64,000 nt of DNA from Prorocentrum cordatum (GCA_963575745.1 CAUYUJ010017635.1:70001-134000), one strand, 5' to 3'. Shown: positions 31,880 through 43,010, counted from the stretch's first letter. Made by a program: numbers and translations. The notes: generated by a model not told the origin, from the sequence alone.

Positions 31880-32197
31880 GAAATCTGAAATGCCGTTTCG
31901 ATGGATTTTCGAGGCTTGAATCAGCAAAAGGTAAATCACAGGACGGATTGATTTTCGAGGTGCAGAAGCCAATATGGATTTCACCCTGAGCCCTCCACCC
32001 TAAGAAAATGTTCAATTTTCACAACCCTCGCCCTCATTCTTCCAGACCTTCCGTGCTGACCTTCCACACTCCTGCGCTTGGTGAAGCGCTGACGTTTCTT
32101 GCGTTTCCTGAGGCTTTGAGCAGTTCCAATGCATCACCTTCCGCGCCCTCCGCGGAGGTCGGAAGGTACGGAAGATGGGGGTGGAGGGAAGAGGCAG
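31880..32197 (+). repeat. Right arm of a foldback element
   Basis: Starts AATCTGAAATGCCGTTTCG and includes the CCTCGCCCTCATT repeat at 32025-32197. Pairs with 30838-31142. Confidence 0.8.
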
Positions 32198-32738
32198 CCC
32201 CGGGCAGGATCGCGTCGTGAAACAATCGCGACATGGGAAGTTTCTGGCACTTTTCGGTCCCCGGGACCGTCGCACTTCACACCTCAGGGCGAAAGACCGC
32301 TCCCGGGGAGAGGGTCGGGACTTCCCGGGACCGTGCGCTGAAGAACCAGAGCGTCGCATGAGGCAACTGGGCGACGAGAAGACACGGGTCTTACGGGAGA
32401 TGGCGTAGCGACCTCACGCCGCGGTTAACGCGGGCCGCAAGCGCGGCACGCTACTTCGGATTCTACCATAAAACGGGGTGGTCTGATTTTGGGGGTCTGA
32501 TTGGAGCCGTCTTGGAGGGTTCCAGTGGGATCTGGGCAAAAGGCTGCCCTGTCGTGGCTGGTCTGAGGGGGGTCTAAAAACGCTCGTCTGGGAGGGTTGT
32601 GACCCCCTGACTTCTATTACAACACTTGAAGCACACCAGCAGCGAGGGCGCTCACGCGCGCTTGCGCGCCAATGTCGGCGCAGACGGCTCCGTTTTTCTT
32701 GCGTCGCACAACTGCCACATATGGCACCCTCCCTTCGA
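32198..32738. other. No recognisable gene
   Basis: GC-rich sequence with only short open frames and no visible domain. Confidence 0.4.
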
Positions 32739-32975
32739 TCTCCTCCGCCTCCTCCTCCGCCTCCTTCGCGTCCTCCTCCTCCTCCTCCTCCTCCGCCTCC
32801 TCCTCCTCCTCCGTCTCCCCCTCCTCTTCCTTCTTCTCCGCCTCCTCATCCGCCTCCTCCTCCTCCTCCTCCTCCTCCTCCTCCTCCTCCTCCGCCTCCG
32901 TCCCCGCCTCTTCTGCCTCGTCCTCCTCCTCCTCCTCCTCCACCTCCTCCACCTCCTCCGCCTCCTCCGCATAAT
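32739..32975 (+). repeat. (TCC)n microsatellite
   Basis: TCC/CTCCGC repeats. The poly-Glu frame on the minus strand is an artefact. Confidence 0.95.
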
Positions 32976-33746
32976 CGCCACCTCCAGGGGCCTGAAGAGT
33001 CGCCACCTACGGAGCGGACGAAGAGAAAGGTGCCCAAAGTCAGCCCGGGCAACGAGCCAAACCTAATTATCTAAGCGCGCGAACTAATGGCCGCCGGAAC
33101 TACCGCCAAGGGACGCCGAGGGGCGACGCCAGGAATTCAAGGCATCCTTGCAAGAGGTGCCAGGTGTGCCAGGCGATTGAAGCGCAACCGTTCCAAGGGA
33201 AACCATCGGGAAGGCAAACTAATTGTACCTCGTCGCGCCAGGCGCCAAAGGTAAACGAACCACCCAAACAAAGCACGGCATAGCGTGGGGCTGAAAAAGC
33301 AGCCCAGCGTACCTGTGTCGCATGTCAACAGTGGCAACTTCAGGTGGTTGAGCAAGGAGGCTAAACCATTCATGAGCAATCCACGTGGAGGCGCATCCCA
33401 CCATAGCAAAGCGGCAGCTGCAAACACGGCTAGGCTGTGGCAGTGTCTGAGGACCAAGGGCCAGGAACATGCGAGCATGCTAGCTGGAGCTGGTCGGCGT
33501 GCAAGTCACCGGGGTGCCAGGGTAACCTCACCAGGCTCAAAGGAGCCATCACGGACACCAACAGACGCCAGGGACTGAGGGCGAAAGCCCAGTAGCCGCA
33601 ACCAGGCTGTGGTCGGCGGCGGGGCGGCGGTAGCCAGGGGGGGCCAGACGACGCTAAGAGGGGCGGCGCAGACAGGCGCGGAAGGCTGAGAATTCCCCAG
33701 GCCAAATGCTAGCGGCGCGGCATGCGCGAGTCGAGCGACATCACGA
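32976..33746. other. No recognisable gene
   Basis: Rich in CCAGG and GCCAGG words. Related in texture to the tandem repeat that follows; no coding signature. Confidence 0.4.
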
Positions 33747-34168
33747 AGGGGGGCCAGCCCACCAGAGATACATACCAAGCCAGGTTGTGGCTGGGCGCGG
33801 GAGAAGGCCAGGGCGAAAACAGCTACAGCAAACGGCCAGGGCCGTGTGGTGGCACGCTGCACCCCGCCCCAGCAAGGGGCATCGTGCCAGGTATTGACAG
33901 CGCCGTGGGGCCTGATCCCGCGAGGCCAGCCAAGCGCCGTGCAGGGGCCGCCACCGGTCGGCAGGGGGTCAACCTGCCAAGGATTCCAAGCCAGGCTGTG
34001 GCCGGGCGCGGGAGAAGGCCAGGGTGAAAACAGCTACAGCAAACGGCCAGGACCGCGTAATGGCCCGCTGCACCCCGCCCCAGCAAGGGGCATCGCGCCA
34101 GGTATTGACAGCGCCATAGGGCCTGATCCCCAAGGGCGAGGGGCGAAGCCAGTCGCAGTGCAGGGGCC
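33747..34168. repeat. Tandem repeat of about 211 bp, two copies
   Basis: The segment with GAAAACAGCTACAGCAAACG and CCCCGCCCCAGCAAGGGGCA occurs at about 33775-33910 and again at about 33986-34120 with some substitutions. A third, short piece (AACCAGGCTGTGG) lies near 33600. Confidence 0.75.
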
Positions 34169-34253
34169 GTCGCCGCACGGCGGAGGAGGAGGAGGTTCGA
34201 GGGGGGAGCGACGCCAGGAAACGCAAGTGGCTAACGGGCTAACGGCCACACTG

Positions 34254-37200
34254 TCAGCATGAACAAAGAAGAAGGGGGATAGAGGGGAGACGCTGCACGT
34301 GATGCCAGGAAGTGGGGGTTGGCACTGAGGTGGCTAACGGCCACGCTTTCTGGTCTCTGGCTAACGGCCGTGCCTTCTGGTGACGTTCTGACGCATCCAG
34401 CGACTGTGCCAAGGGAGACCACGTCCACTTGGACCGCTTGCCATCGTGGTCTGCGCCGTCGTTGTTCCGTCTGCATCTCTTGCCTCCGTCATGCCAGCCA
34501 TGGCAGTGCCAGGGCTGCCCTGAGCCGTGCCAGGACCACCCCTCCCAAGAATCCCAGGACTGATGCTGGGGGCCAGAGCTCCACCCCTTTGACTGATGGG
34601 ACCCCTTGCCAGAGGTCGCCCTGATGTGCCTCTCGCGCACGGCAGGCCAGTCGACTTTGAGCCCCAGCTGTCGATCCATCGCGCAGGCGTCGAAGTCGCA
34701 TCTGCGCAAGGTGCCCAGAAAGCCCTTGCACGTGGACTCGTCGTTCCGGACGGGTTGCTTTTGGACTTCCTTTTGGCGCGGATAGGGTGCTGCCGCGTGC
34801 AGCCGTGCCAGATCCCGTTGGCCGTGCCTTATTGACGTTTCTGGAGGCGCGCGATCTTCTCGGCTGGGCCCTCTCCGCGGCGATCCAGGTTGACGTTGCC
34901 TAGGTGCTCACAGTGCATGCTCTCGCCTGTGACGGGATCCAGAAGACGGTCGAAGGCCCTTCGCGCGCTGCAAAGGCGCCAACTGCTGTAGGAGCCAGGA
35001 GGCGCTGCGTGCCTGTTCTCAGCCCGGGTGCCGGGCTCATCGCCATCAACGATGGCCTTGTCGCGTCTCGGCGGGGGCGGATCCCCTCTGGAACTGGCGG
35101 CCGCCGCAGCACCCGCAGCTGAAGGCGCAGGCGGGTCGTTCGGCCTGGAGGCGCCGAGAGGATCGTAGCCTGGGTTTGGGCTAGCTTCTGGGGCGCCCTC
35201 ACCTTTGTCCTCGGGGCTGTACTCGAGCGAAGGTTGAAACGAGCTGCCACGCTGCTGGGGGCCTTCGCTGGCTTCTGCGCGCTCGCTCGGCGACTCTGCT
35301 GGGGATGCTGGTCGCGGGCCGTCGAAATCCACCGAGAGATCCCGTGCCGTGGTAGTGCCGCTGGCGCCGTCGTGTACCTCGGTGTCGGCTGCGGTGCCTA
35401 GTCGGTCGAGCTCCTCTTCTTCGCCCCTGGCCGAGTCTGCGGGTGCGCCGACGGCCTTGCGGTCCTCCTGCAGGCCGCAGGGGGGCGGTGGCTCCGCCCC
35501 TGGGGCGCCGCCTGGGGCCAGGTCAACGCGTCCAGAATGCGACGGTGGGCCGTCCCCGCCAGGGTTGTGGGCTGCGTGCCGGCTTCGGGCTGACTCTCCG
35601 ACCTCTTGCTTGGGAGCGAGCTATGTCCCCGTCCCCGCACCTGCTGCTGCCTGCGGAAGCACCTCGCTGTCCGAGCTCGCGGCTGGGCCATGGCACGCCA
35701 GGTTTTTTTGTTTTTGCGCTGCGCGCGCAGCGCTCAGGTCCCACAATGAGTCTCTCGTTCGGGGGCTCCCCGCGGGGTTCCCACTGGAAGTCTTGGGCCC
35801 TGGCTTTATAGAGTGCGTTGAGGTCCGGTGTTTCTGGCTGCCGGCGAAGGCTGGGCGCCCACCCACTTCCAGCCCGGCGCGCTACGGGCGTGCCCCGGTC
35901 GCGCTGCCGGCAAGCCTCGGCGATCGAGCTCGTTTCCTCGCCAGGAAAAGGGGCGCCAAGGTGAAGTACCTGAGCCCGGGGTAGCCGACGAGGGTGGGGG
36001 TATGTTCCTGTCCCTGCCCGTGTTTGGACGCCTGAGGTGGCTCCAGCACGCTCTGCGGGGTTACTGAGGTTGCTCCGTGGCTGCTTGGGGAAGTGGCCAG
36101 TTGTATCGAGTCGCCGGCAGGGAAAGGAGGACGAATGGGGGCGAAGGGGCTTCTCAGAACCAGCTGACGGATGGCTTCGCTGTTCCGTTCGTCTGCCGAC
36201 GGCTGTCCGAGTGCCCCCTGGGCCGCGGGGGCTAGAGCCGCACTAGGGTTGCAGCTGTCGTCTTGTTCATGGACGGAGTCCTTACCATGGTAGCAGCTGA
36301 CGGTTGCAGGCGCCAAGTGAGGTCCATCAGGGGGTAGTTGCCACTGGTGCTGTTCCTGTTCCTGCTGCTGCGGATGATACTCCTGGTCCTCCAGCTTCTG
36401 GTGCTCCTACCGCAGGTGCTCCTCCACGGCAAACTCGGCCTGCAGCTCGGACGCCTGCTGCCGGAACTGCTCTGCCTGTGGCGGCCGCAGAACCGACAGC
36501 CTCCCGCAACTGCTCCTCCGCGGACAGTTTGGAAATCAGTTCGGAAACCTGCTGCCTGACCTGCTCTGCCTCGGTGGCCGCAGCAAAGCCGACAGCCTCC
36601 CGCAGCTGCTCCTCCGCGGACAGCTCGGCCTGCAGCTCGGACACCTGCTGCCTGACCTGCTCTGCCTCTGTGGCCGCAGCAGAGCCGACAGCCTCCCAGT
36701 GCTGCCCCTCCGCGGCAAGCTCGGCCTGCAGCTCGGACACTTGCTGCGGGAACTGCTCTGCCCCTGTGGCCGCAGCAAAGCCGACAGCCTCCCGCAGCTG
36801 CTCCTCCGCGGAGGGGTTGGCCTGCAGCTCGGGCGCCTGGTGACTGAACTGCTCTACCTCTGTGGCCGCGGCAGAGCCGAGAGCCTCCCGCAGCTGCTCC
36901 TTCGCGGACAGCTCGGCCTGCAGCTCGGACAAATGCTCCCTGACCTGCTCTGCCCCTGTGGCCGCAGCAGAGCCAACCGCCTCCCGGCGCTGCTCCTCCG
37001 CGGACAATGTGGCCTGCAGCGCGGACACCTGCTGGTCCGCCAGCCCGGGAGGCGGGTCCATTTCACGAACTGAAAGCGGCCTCGACGGACCGCCTTTGCC
37101 TGCGCTCTGGATCAACTGCACGAGTATGCGGCGCTGCGTTGGCTTCAGATCCAACACAGATATGTCACACGGGAACAATGCTGCAACATCGGATGCTTTT

Positions 37201-37544
37201 TGCGGGTATTCAACACCTGAACAATATGATGCGCGACATGATCCAGATCCCAGAAGCGGAGCAGGTCGAGAACATCCATCGGGATTTGACCGGACCCACA
37301 AGGCGGGTCAGGTGGTTTGGCCTGCATTGTACGGCGAAGCCTTTTCCCTCCTATGCTTGGACAGCGTCAGAATATTTCCCTGCACAGCTTCGCCATGAAG
37401 TGTCTCTAAAATGGTGCTGCCAGCCCCGCCGGGGCGGCTACCCCAGTTGCCGTCACTGCCGTCACGTCCGCCACTGTCGCTCGGGGCCGCTGGGCAGTCG
37501 GGCGGCTGGACAACTGCCGGGGTCAGCCCGAGGGGCACATCCAT
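34254..37544 (-). pseudogene. Retro-copied gene with 32-residue coiled-coil repeats, broken
   Basis: A probable start is the ATG at 37544 (MDVPLGLTPAVV). The frame is interrupted by TGA at 37308 and resumes in the same frame. From about 37050 to 36480 it holds a 32-residue (96-bp) repeat of the form SAEEQLREAVGSAAATEAEQ with VRQQVSELQAEL, about six to seven copies, a likely coiled coil. A one-base shift near 36480 moves to another frame that shows TAG at about 36432, 35882 and 35621, an acidic Pro/Ser-rich region (35617-34829) and TGESMHCEHLGNVNLDRR. A second shift at about 34829 leads to ESTCKGFLGTLRRCDFDACA and a Trp/Gly/Ser/His-rich tail ending at 34254. Family unknown. No introns, and a leader relic upstream. 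Confidence 0.6.
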
Positions 37545-37578
37545 CGCCGGCGGACCGCGCAATCCTGAAAGGGGCGTG

Positions 37579-37614
37579 CTCGAGCCGAGACGGCTTGAGC
37601 CAAAGGAGCTACGG
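37579..37614 (-). other. Doubled DinoSL relic upstream of the coiled-coil pseudogene
   Basis: Read on the minus strand, 37614-37594 matches the 21-nt leader core at 18 of 21 positions, all three mismatches falling together in the TTTT region. The adjoining 37593-37579 matches the last 15 nt of the leader at 11 of 15, starting just after its internal AG. It ends 35 nt before the ATG at 37544. Confidence 0.85.
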
Positions 37615-37645
37615 ACCCACATCGTTATGGAAAACAGCGTTCTTT

Positions 37646-37735
37646 AACACATCTATATGTATATATACATACATACATATGTGTATAAATGTATATGTGT
37701 GTATATATATATATATGTGTATGTGTGTGTGTCTG
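37646..37735. repeat. TA/TG-rich microsatellite
   Basis: ATGTATATATACATACATAC and later GTATATATATATATATGTGT, ending in TGTGTGTGTC. An AT island in GC-rich DNA. Confidence 0.9.
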
Positions 37736-38308
37736 TTTGGGCACTCATCCCTGCTGAGAAGGGCTACTGCCACAGATGGCATCCTACCCCTGCTCTTCCC
37801 CGCCGCCTTCTTGCCAGAAGTGGCCTGTGCTGCCTGGTGCATGGCGGGGTGGAGGACCGTGCACTTCTCTCGCTGGGTTTCGAAGGGAACCTCCTCAAAA
37901 TCCTGATTTCAATCACGAGGCCATCGCTGCTTGCTCCTCCTCCGCAGAGTCGCCACCTCCAGGGTGGCCCAGATCTCCGACAACGGGTTCTGAATCATTG
38001 ATTTCTCATTAATTCTGGCCCCTTGCCATCGGGCCCCGGTGGCATCAAACATTGATCCGGGACGGGCCACTACAACCGAAAAAGGGATCGGCACCTCTGG
38101 GGCTGCGCAGTGGAACCATCACACAGTTGTTTTGTTTTGTTTATCTGCGGGTCGAGAGCGAGCCTCTTCCGACAGAAGCTGCGCGGGCCGCGCACAGCTT
38201 TAGTTACAGAGGGGGGGCAAAAGAAGGCGGGGCCTCACGTCAAGGCCGAGAGAGGGCAAAGCCCTGGGATCGGGCGGTGCCGAACTTGAAGTGCAGGAAG
38301 AGTCTAGG
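37736..38308. other. No recognisable gene
   Basis: Mixed-composition sequence with no domain. Includes a TTGTTTTGTTTATC stretch near 38130. Confidence 0.4.
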
Positions 38309-38473
38309 GCTCCCAACTTCGCGCTTCGCGCTGCGCGAAGCGCGAAGCGCGAATAACTTCGCGCTCTCGCGCCGCCCTCCCAAAGGGAGAATAGGAGGAC
38401 GAGGAGGAGGGGGAGAAGGAACGAGGACCGCGAAGCGCGAATAACTTCGCGCCCTCGAGGGAGCCCTTGAAGA
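38309..38473. repeat. CGAAG hairpin element, copy 2
   Basis: Starts TAGGGCTCCCAACTTCGCGC and ends CGAGGGAGCCCTTG. Left flank GAAGAGT (38299-38305) and right flank AAGAGTTG fit a short target duplication of 6 to 7 bp. Confidence 0.72.
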
Positions 38474-39442
38474 GTTGCGCCTGGTGGCACCATCACACAG
38501 TCGGACGTCCAGGGTCGCGAGCGGCCGGAGGCTCTCGTGCGCTCTCGCTGCGCTCGTGGAGGTGCTCTTGCCTCGGGGTGCGCTCCGGCAGCCTTCGCCT
38601 CGCCGAGCGCGCTCCCGGGGGGACCCCGCTCGGCCCCCGCCGCCGCCGAGACCCGAGCCGTGGCCCGAGAACCGAGCGTCCCAAAGGGCAGCCGTGGCGA
38701 GTCACCTCGCGCAGCTGGTACTGGTTCAAGGGGCCCTGGGACACACAAATAAATACACACCAATAAAACAGATTCCCCATATTTTCACATATTTTCTGGG
38801 TTTCTGTCTTCCCCCGAATTCCCATATTTCCCAAGATTTTCTTCGGAGTCGACGATTAATTGTGTCTGTATGTTTTTTCTTCTCCTGACAGTGGTGCCGC
38901 CATCATCTTGCGGAGCCCAGCGCCCCAGCGCCAGCAGGCCAGAGAGCCACCTCCCAAGACACCCTGCTGGCACGGTTCGCGGCGTCAGACGTGAAAGCCT
39001 CAGCGCAGGCTGCTCAAAACAACACCCAAGCCACATCGCCTCCGGAGGTGCCAGTTGCATCGAGAAAAAAAAAACGCACGGCGGCGCAGCTAAAACCAGC
39101 CGCACGCAGCAGAGTTCGTGCTCGACCCCCTTCCCAGTGCGGGGGCGTTCAAGAGGGGGTCGTCCAATAGGCGGGTTCGCAAATCATGGCCCGAGGCATG
39201 TGTGCGGAAGAAGTGGGTCCAGAGGAAGCATAAAATGAAGAGGCGCCACGACATCTGGGGAGGTACGATGGCCCCGGCCATGAGATCCACCCTTCTTGCA
39301 GTCGGACTCGATTGGACAGGACACCTGAGAGGACACAAGACTCGTCCGACGGCAACGTGGGTTGCATCAGTCGGGGTACACAGGACACATGGGTACCCTC
39401 GATTTGGCGTGGTCGACCTACCAATCAGGGCCGACTGTAGTC
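38474..39442. other. No recognisable gene
   Basis: Several medium open frames on both strands, none with a domain, a signal peptide or a leader relic. Includes a short A run at 39065. Confidence 0.4.
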
Positions 39443-39598
39443 TTAGGTCGGGCATGTCCCCCCCAAGCGGACTTTGGAAGAAAAATAAAAAACACCAAAA
39501 ATGCCGCCAAGTGGTCAAAAACAATCAAAACATGTCCCCCGACTGTGTTGAAAACCATGTTTGACTATTCCTCCTGCAGAGGGACAGGCCCGACGCAG
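39443..39598 (+). mobile_element. MITE-A copy with exact 8-bp TSD
   Basis: 156 bp from TTAGGTCGGGCATGTCCCCC to GGACAGGCCCGACGCAG, flanked by CTGTAGTC at 39435-39442 and 39599-39606. Confidence 0.9.
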
Positions 39599-39865
39599 CT
39601 GTAGTCATCACCCCCTTCTTGGCCGCCCCCGCCCAACCGGCGCTGCGGCCCCCCCGCGACGACGACGTCGTCGGGGGGGCCGCAGCGCCCCCTCGCCCCC
39701 TCTTGGCCGCGCCTCCCTCCCTTCGCCCGACCGGCCGCCTCCAGGGCCTGCTGCCTCGGGCGGCGGGCAGGGCCCACATCTCCGACGACGTGACGTGGCC
39801 GCATTCGTGCTGCAGCGCCGCCAACATGCGGCAGGCAGGCTCGTGCCCGTGTTGGCGGGCAGGTT

Positions 39866-40037
39866 ACCCTCGCCCTCATTATTCCAGACCTTCCGTGCTG
39901 ACCTTCCACAAATCATGCGCCTCGTGCAATGCTCAATTTGCCTGCGCTTCCCGAGGCTTTCAACAGTTTCAGTGCACCACCTTCCGCGCCTTCCGCAGAG
40001 GTCGGAAGGTATGGAAGATGGAGATGGAGGGTACGTG
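39866..40037 (+). repeat. Dispersed repeat of about 170 bp (CCTCGCCCTCATT family)
   Basis: Good copy from CCTCGCCCTCATTATTCCAG to GGAAGATGGAGATGGAGGG. Confidence 0.85.
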
Positions 40038-40255
40038 GCCCTCTCGGGAGCCCCTGGGGGGGGGGGGGCCCTCGGGAGCCCAGCGGGCTGGTGCGACCCC
40101 GTGTTGGCCCCGTGGCCCCACGGGGCTGCGCGACCCCGTTCTGGCCGTGGCGGCCGCTCCAATACCGAGCCCCTGTTGTGACGCGAACAATCGGCAAGGA
40201 CACGGTGGCTCGGCAATCGGCAAGGAACGGTGGCTCGGCAAACACATTGGAGGCA

Positions 40256-40256
<1 letters not shown>

Positions 40257-40309
<53 letters not shown>

Positions 40310-40311
40310 TC
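40257..40311 (+). repeat. (GAC)n microsatellite
   Basis: Eighteen near-perfect GAC/ACG units. Confidence 0.97.
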
Positions 40312-40437
40312 GACGAAGGCGCGAGCAGAGAGCCTTGTGGATGCCGCCACGTCGTCAGGCCGAGCGCTCTCGACTCGAGCCTGACCCCCGGGGCCCAGGA
40401 GCCGGCCCCCGGGGCCCTCGAACTTTCTGGTTTCTCT

Positions 40438-40565
40438 GGCCATCGCTCGGACGTCCATTCCCTGTGTTGTTTTCGGTTTCGTGCGTGTTTGTTTCGCCAA
40501 ATGATCAATGATGCTCCTCGATGGTCCTCGCCGAAGGAAAAATGCACTCGTCCGAGCGATGCCAA
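40438..40565 (+). mobile_element. MITE-B, second copy
   Basis: 128 bp closely matching 13736-13863, with inverted ends GGCCATCGCTCGGACG and CGTCCGAGCGATGCCAA. Target duplication not clear here. Confidence 0.78.
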
Positions 40566-40794
40566 GTTCTCACTCGAGCCTAACACCTGGGGCCCACGAG
40601 CGGGCCCCTGGGGCCCTCACACTTGGCCCTCCGGGGCGGCAGCGCTCCCCGAGGAGAGCGGTCGGCCTGCAACAGAAAAAGCAGGCCGTCGGAGAATTGG
40701 GGAAGGGGGGTGGCGCGAGGGGGGCGGCTCTTGGAAGAAGGCGCGAGGGCCTCTCAGAGAACGGGCCCAGCAACTTCCCAGGCGCAAGATGGCT

Positions 40795-41010
40795 CCTCCT
40801 CCTCCTCTTCATCCTCCGCCTCCTCCGTTTTCCTCCTCCTCCTCCGCCTCCTCCTCCTCCGCCTCCTCCTCCTCCTACCTCCTCCTCCCCGCCCCCTCCT
40901 CCCTCCTCCTCCTCCTCCCCTCTCTTCCTCCTCCTCCTCCGCCGCTCCTCCTCCTCCTGCCCTCCTGCCTCCTCCTCATCCTCCTCCCATCCCCCCCGCC
41001 CTCTCAGAAG
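40795..41010 (+). repeat. (TCC)n microsatellite
   Basis: TCC/CTCCGC repeats, degenerate toward the right end. Pro/Ser/Leu-rich frames over it are artefacts. Confidence 0.93.
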
Positions 41011-41352
41011 CTCCTCCCGGGGGTGCCCTAGGGGGCACCTGGTGAAGGGCCCAGAACTTCCCAGCGTCAGCCGTCGAAGTCGGCGCGGACTTCTTGGGCG
41101 GGCCGCAAACCGCCTGGCGGCGCCGCCAACGCCCCTGGCCGCGTCCGCCGCCAGCGAGAAGGAGGAGTGGCGAGAGGAGGGAAAGGAGAGGAGGAGCGTA
41201 GAGGAGAGGAGGAGAGAGGAGGAGAGTGGAAAGAGGAGGAAGGCGGAGGAGAGCCCGACCCAAGAACTTACCGCGCGGACCTCGGACGTTTGTGTTCCTC
41301 CTGCACGCGTTTGCCGGCAAGAGGCCGCCTCTCTGAAGCAAACCTGCTCGGG
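41011..41352. other. No recognisable gene; GA-rich
   Basis: Includes a GAGGAGA-rich stretch at 41160-41250. Confidence 0.4.
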
Positions 41353-41513
41353 GATGGACAGAACCCCCTTTTGTAAAACGTGGTTTAGTGAAAACGACCT
41401 CAGGCCCAAACCTTGCGGGCGCAAGCCTGGAAAATGACGGCCGCGTCGCCGTCTCGAGAATCGAAAACGGACAATTCACTAATCGACGTGTCAGGGTGGG
41501 GGTTCTGTCCACT
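41353..41513 (+). mobile_element. MITE-D, diverged second copy
   Basis: Ends GATGGACAGAACCCCC and GGGGGTTCTGTCCACT. The inner part (ATGACGGCCGCG, AATCGACGTGTCAGGGT) matches 21414-21574. Confidence 0.65.
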
Positions 41514-41730
41514 CCCGACCTGCATTCTAGAATCCGTGGCCTGGGCCTGGACATCGGCACCAACGCCAACACGAGGGGGCCTTCCTCCACAGGAGGGAGG
41601 CTGATCCTGGATTCTGGTGCTGGTGGTGGTCTCTCGGCCACCCGACAAGCTCGAATAGCAATTACCACCATCGCCGAGGTCAGGATCATATTCCATCGGC
41701 GCACAAGGAACGATCAATGAAGCATAGAAC

Positions 41731-41864
41731 CCGAAGGTCCACGCGGATTCCTCTGATCGGCGCTGGGGCCTCCTGGCGGCGCCTCCAGCGCCACCCCTGG
41801 CGCGCTCCGCGCGCCAGGGAGGGGGGCCCAGCGCCGATCCGAGAAATTCGCGCGGACCTCGAAG
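41731..41864. repeat. Foldback of the GGCGC hairpin family, complete
   Basis: About 134 bp. The left arm CCACGCGGATTCCTCTGATC with GGCGCTGGGGCC pairs with the right arm GGCCCAGCGCCGATCCGAG. The centre is GGCGGCGCCTCCAGCGCC. Confidence 0.75.
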
Positions 41865-42101
41865 TTTTTATGTTTATGTGATCGACTGTTCCCCTGGATG
41901 CAGGCAGCCACCGATGCTGGTGTTAGTGCCAACCTTCGAGTAGGTGATAAACTGCAGGGCTGATTCACCCCATAGTCGATTTACTCGTCGAGCCTGCGGA
42001 AACAGCGTGCAAAGCTCCATCGGTCGATCGAGCATTCTACGCCTGTCTTGCGCAGACTGGATGACCTGAACTCTGGGTTACATAAATTCTGTAGTAGATT
42101 A

Positions 42102-42330
42102 GAGGCCTCCTAGATGGGGTCCGAGTACATGGAATCGGAGGAAAAGCCGCATCGCCGATACATCGGCGATGCATCGCCGATGCATCGGCGATGCGATGGC
42201 GGCGTCGGCGATGCATCGGCGACGTCAGCGTGGACAAAGTCGGGCCCCACATCGAGTCGCATCACCGATGCATCGGCGATGCATCGGCGATCCTCCGACC
42301 CCATCTGCTCCGACCCCATCTAGGAGGCCC
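42102..42330. mobile_element. TIR element with a palindromic GCATCGGCGATGC core
   Basis: 229 bp. The ends AGGCCTCCTAGATGGGGTCC and GACCCCATCTAGGAGGCC are inverted repeats of about 20 bp. The core repeats CATCGGCGATG, itself a palindrome, at least eight times. No target duplication seen. Confidence 0.72.
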
Positions 42331-42600
42331 AGATCGCCTCTGCAAGAAACCTCTGGGATTCCGGCAGGGTGCGACAACAATACAAGGCAGTTTTTGATAC
42401 ATCGGATTTTTCTTTAATATAGAAAGTTCAATACATAATGAATTAATGGATGAATTTATGCATGAACTCCTCGTTGTTCCCTACCTAGGCTCTGCCTAGA
42501 AGGGTTCTTACTATTCGGCTTAAAGGGCCGGGCAGTGGAATGCGCCCCGGGCGGTTCCCCCAGGATCCGCCCCGCGGTTCCCCCAGTGACGTTCCCTTAG
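42331..42600. other. No recognisable gene; AT-rich part
   Basis: Contains an AT-rich stretch with ATGAATTAATGGATGAATTT near 42440, then GC-rich sequence. Confidence 0.4.
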
Positions 42601-43010
42601 CTTCGCGTTGTTTATCTCATCTTAGCTTAGCTTATGTCATCTTACCTTAGCTTAGCTTTATCTTACCTCAATTTTATCTTATCTTAACTTACCTTCATCT
42701 TAGCTTCGCTGAGCTTTAGCATAGCAGAGCACAGCATAGCATAGCGTAGCGTAGCATAGCATGGCGCAGCATAGCATAGCATAGCATAGCATAGCATAGC
42801 ATCGCGCAGCTTAGCATAACATAGCATATCATAGCTTAGCATAGCACAGCGCAACATGGCGTATTATAGCTTATCATTTCACAGCATATCATATCATAGC
42901 ATAGCGCTGCATAGCATATCATAGCATAGCATAGCAGAGCAGAACATAGCACAGCATATCATAGCATAGCGCACCATAGCATGGCATAGCATAGCATAGC
43001 AACTAATGCT
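42601..43010. repeat. CTTAGCTTA / AGCAT array
   Basis: Starts as irregular CTTAGCTTAT and TCTTACC words, then becomes a (TAGCA)n pentamer array from about 42717 with frequent single-base variants. Confidence 0.9.

Noticed and set aside
33722-34262. Overlapping open frames across the 211-bp tandem repeat
   Set aside because: Repeat-driven, different frames in each copy, and no similarity to a known domain.
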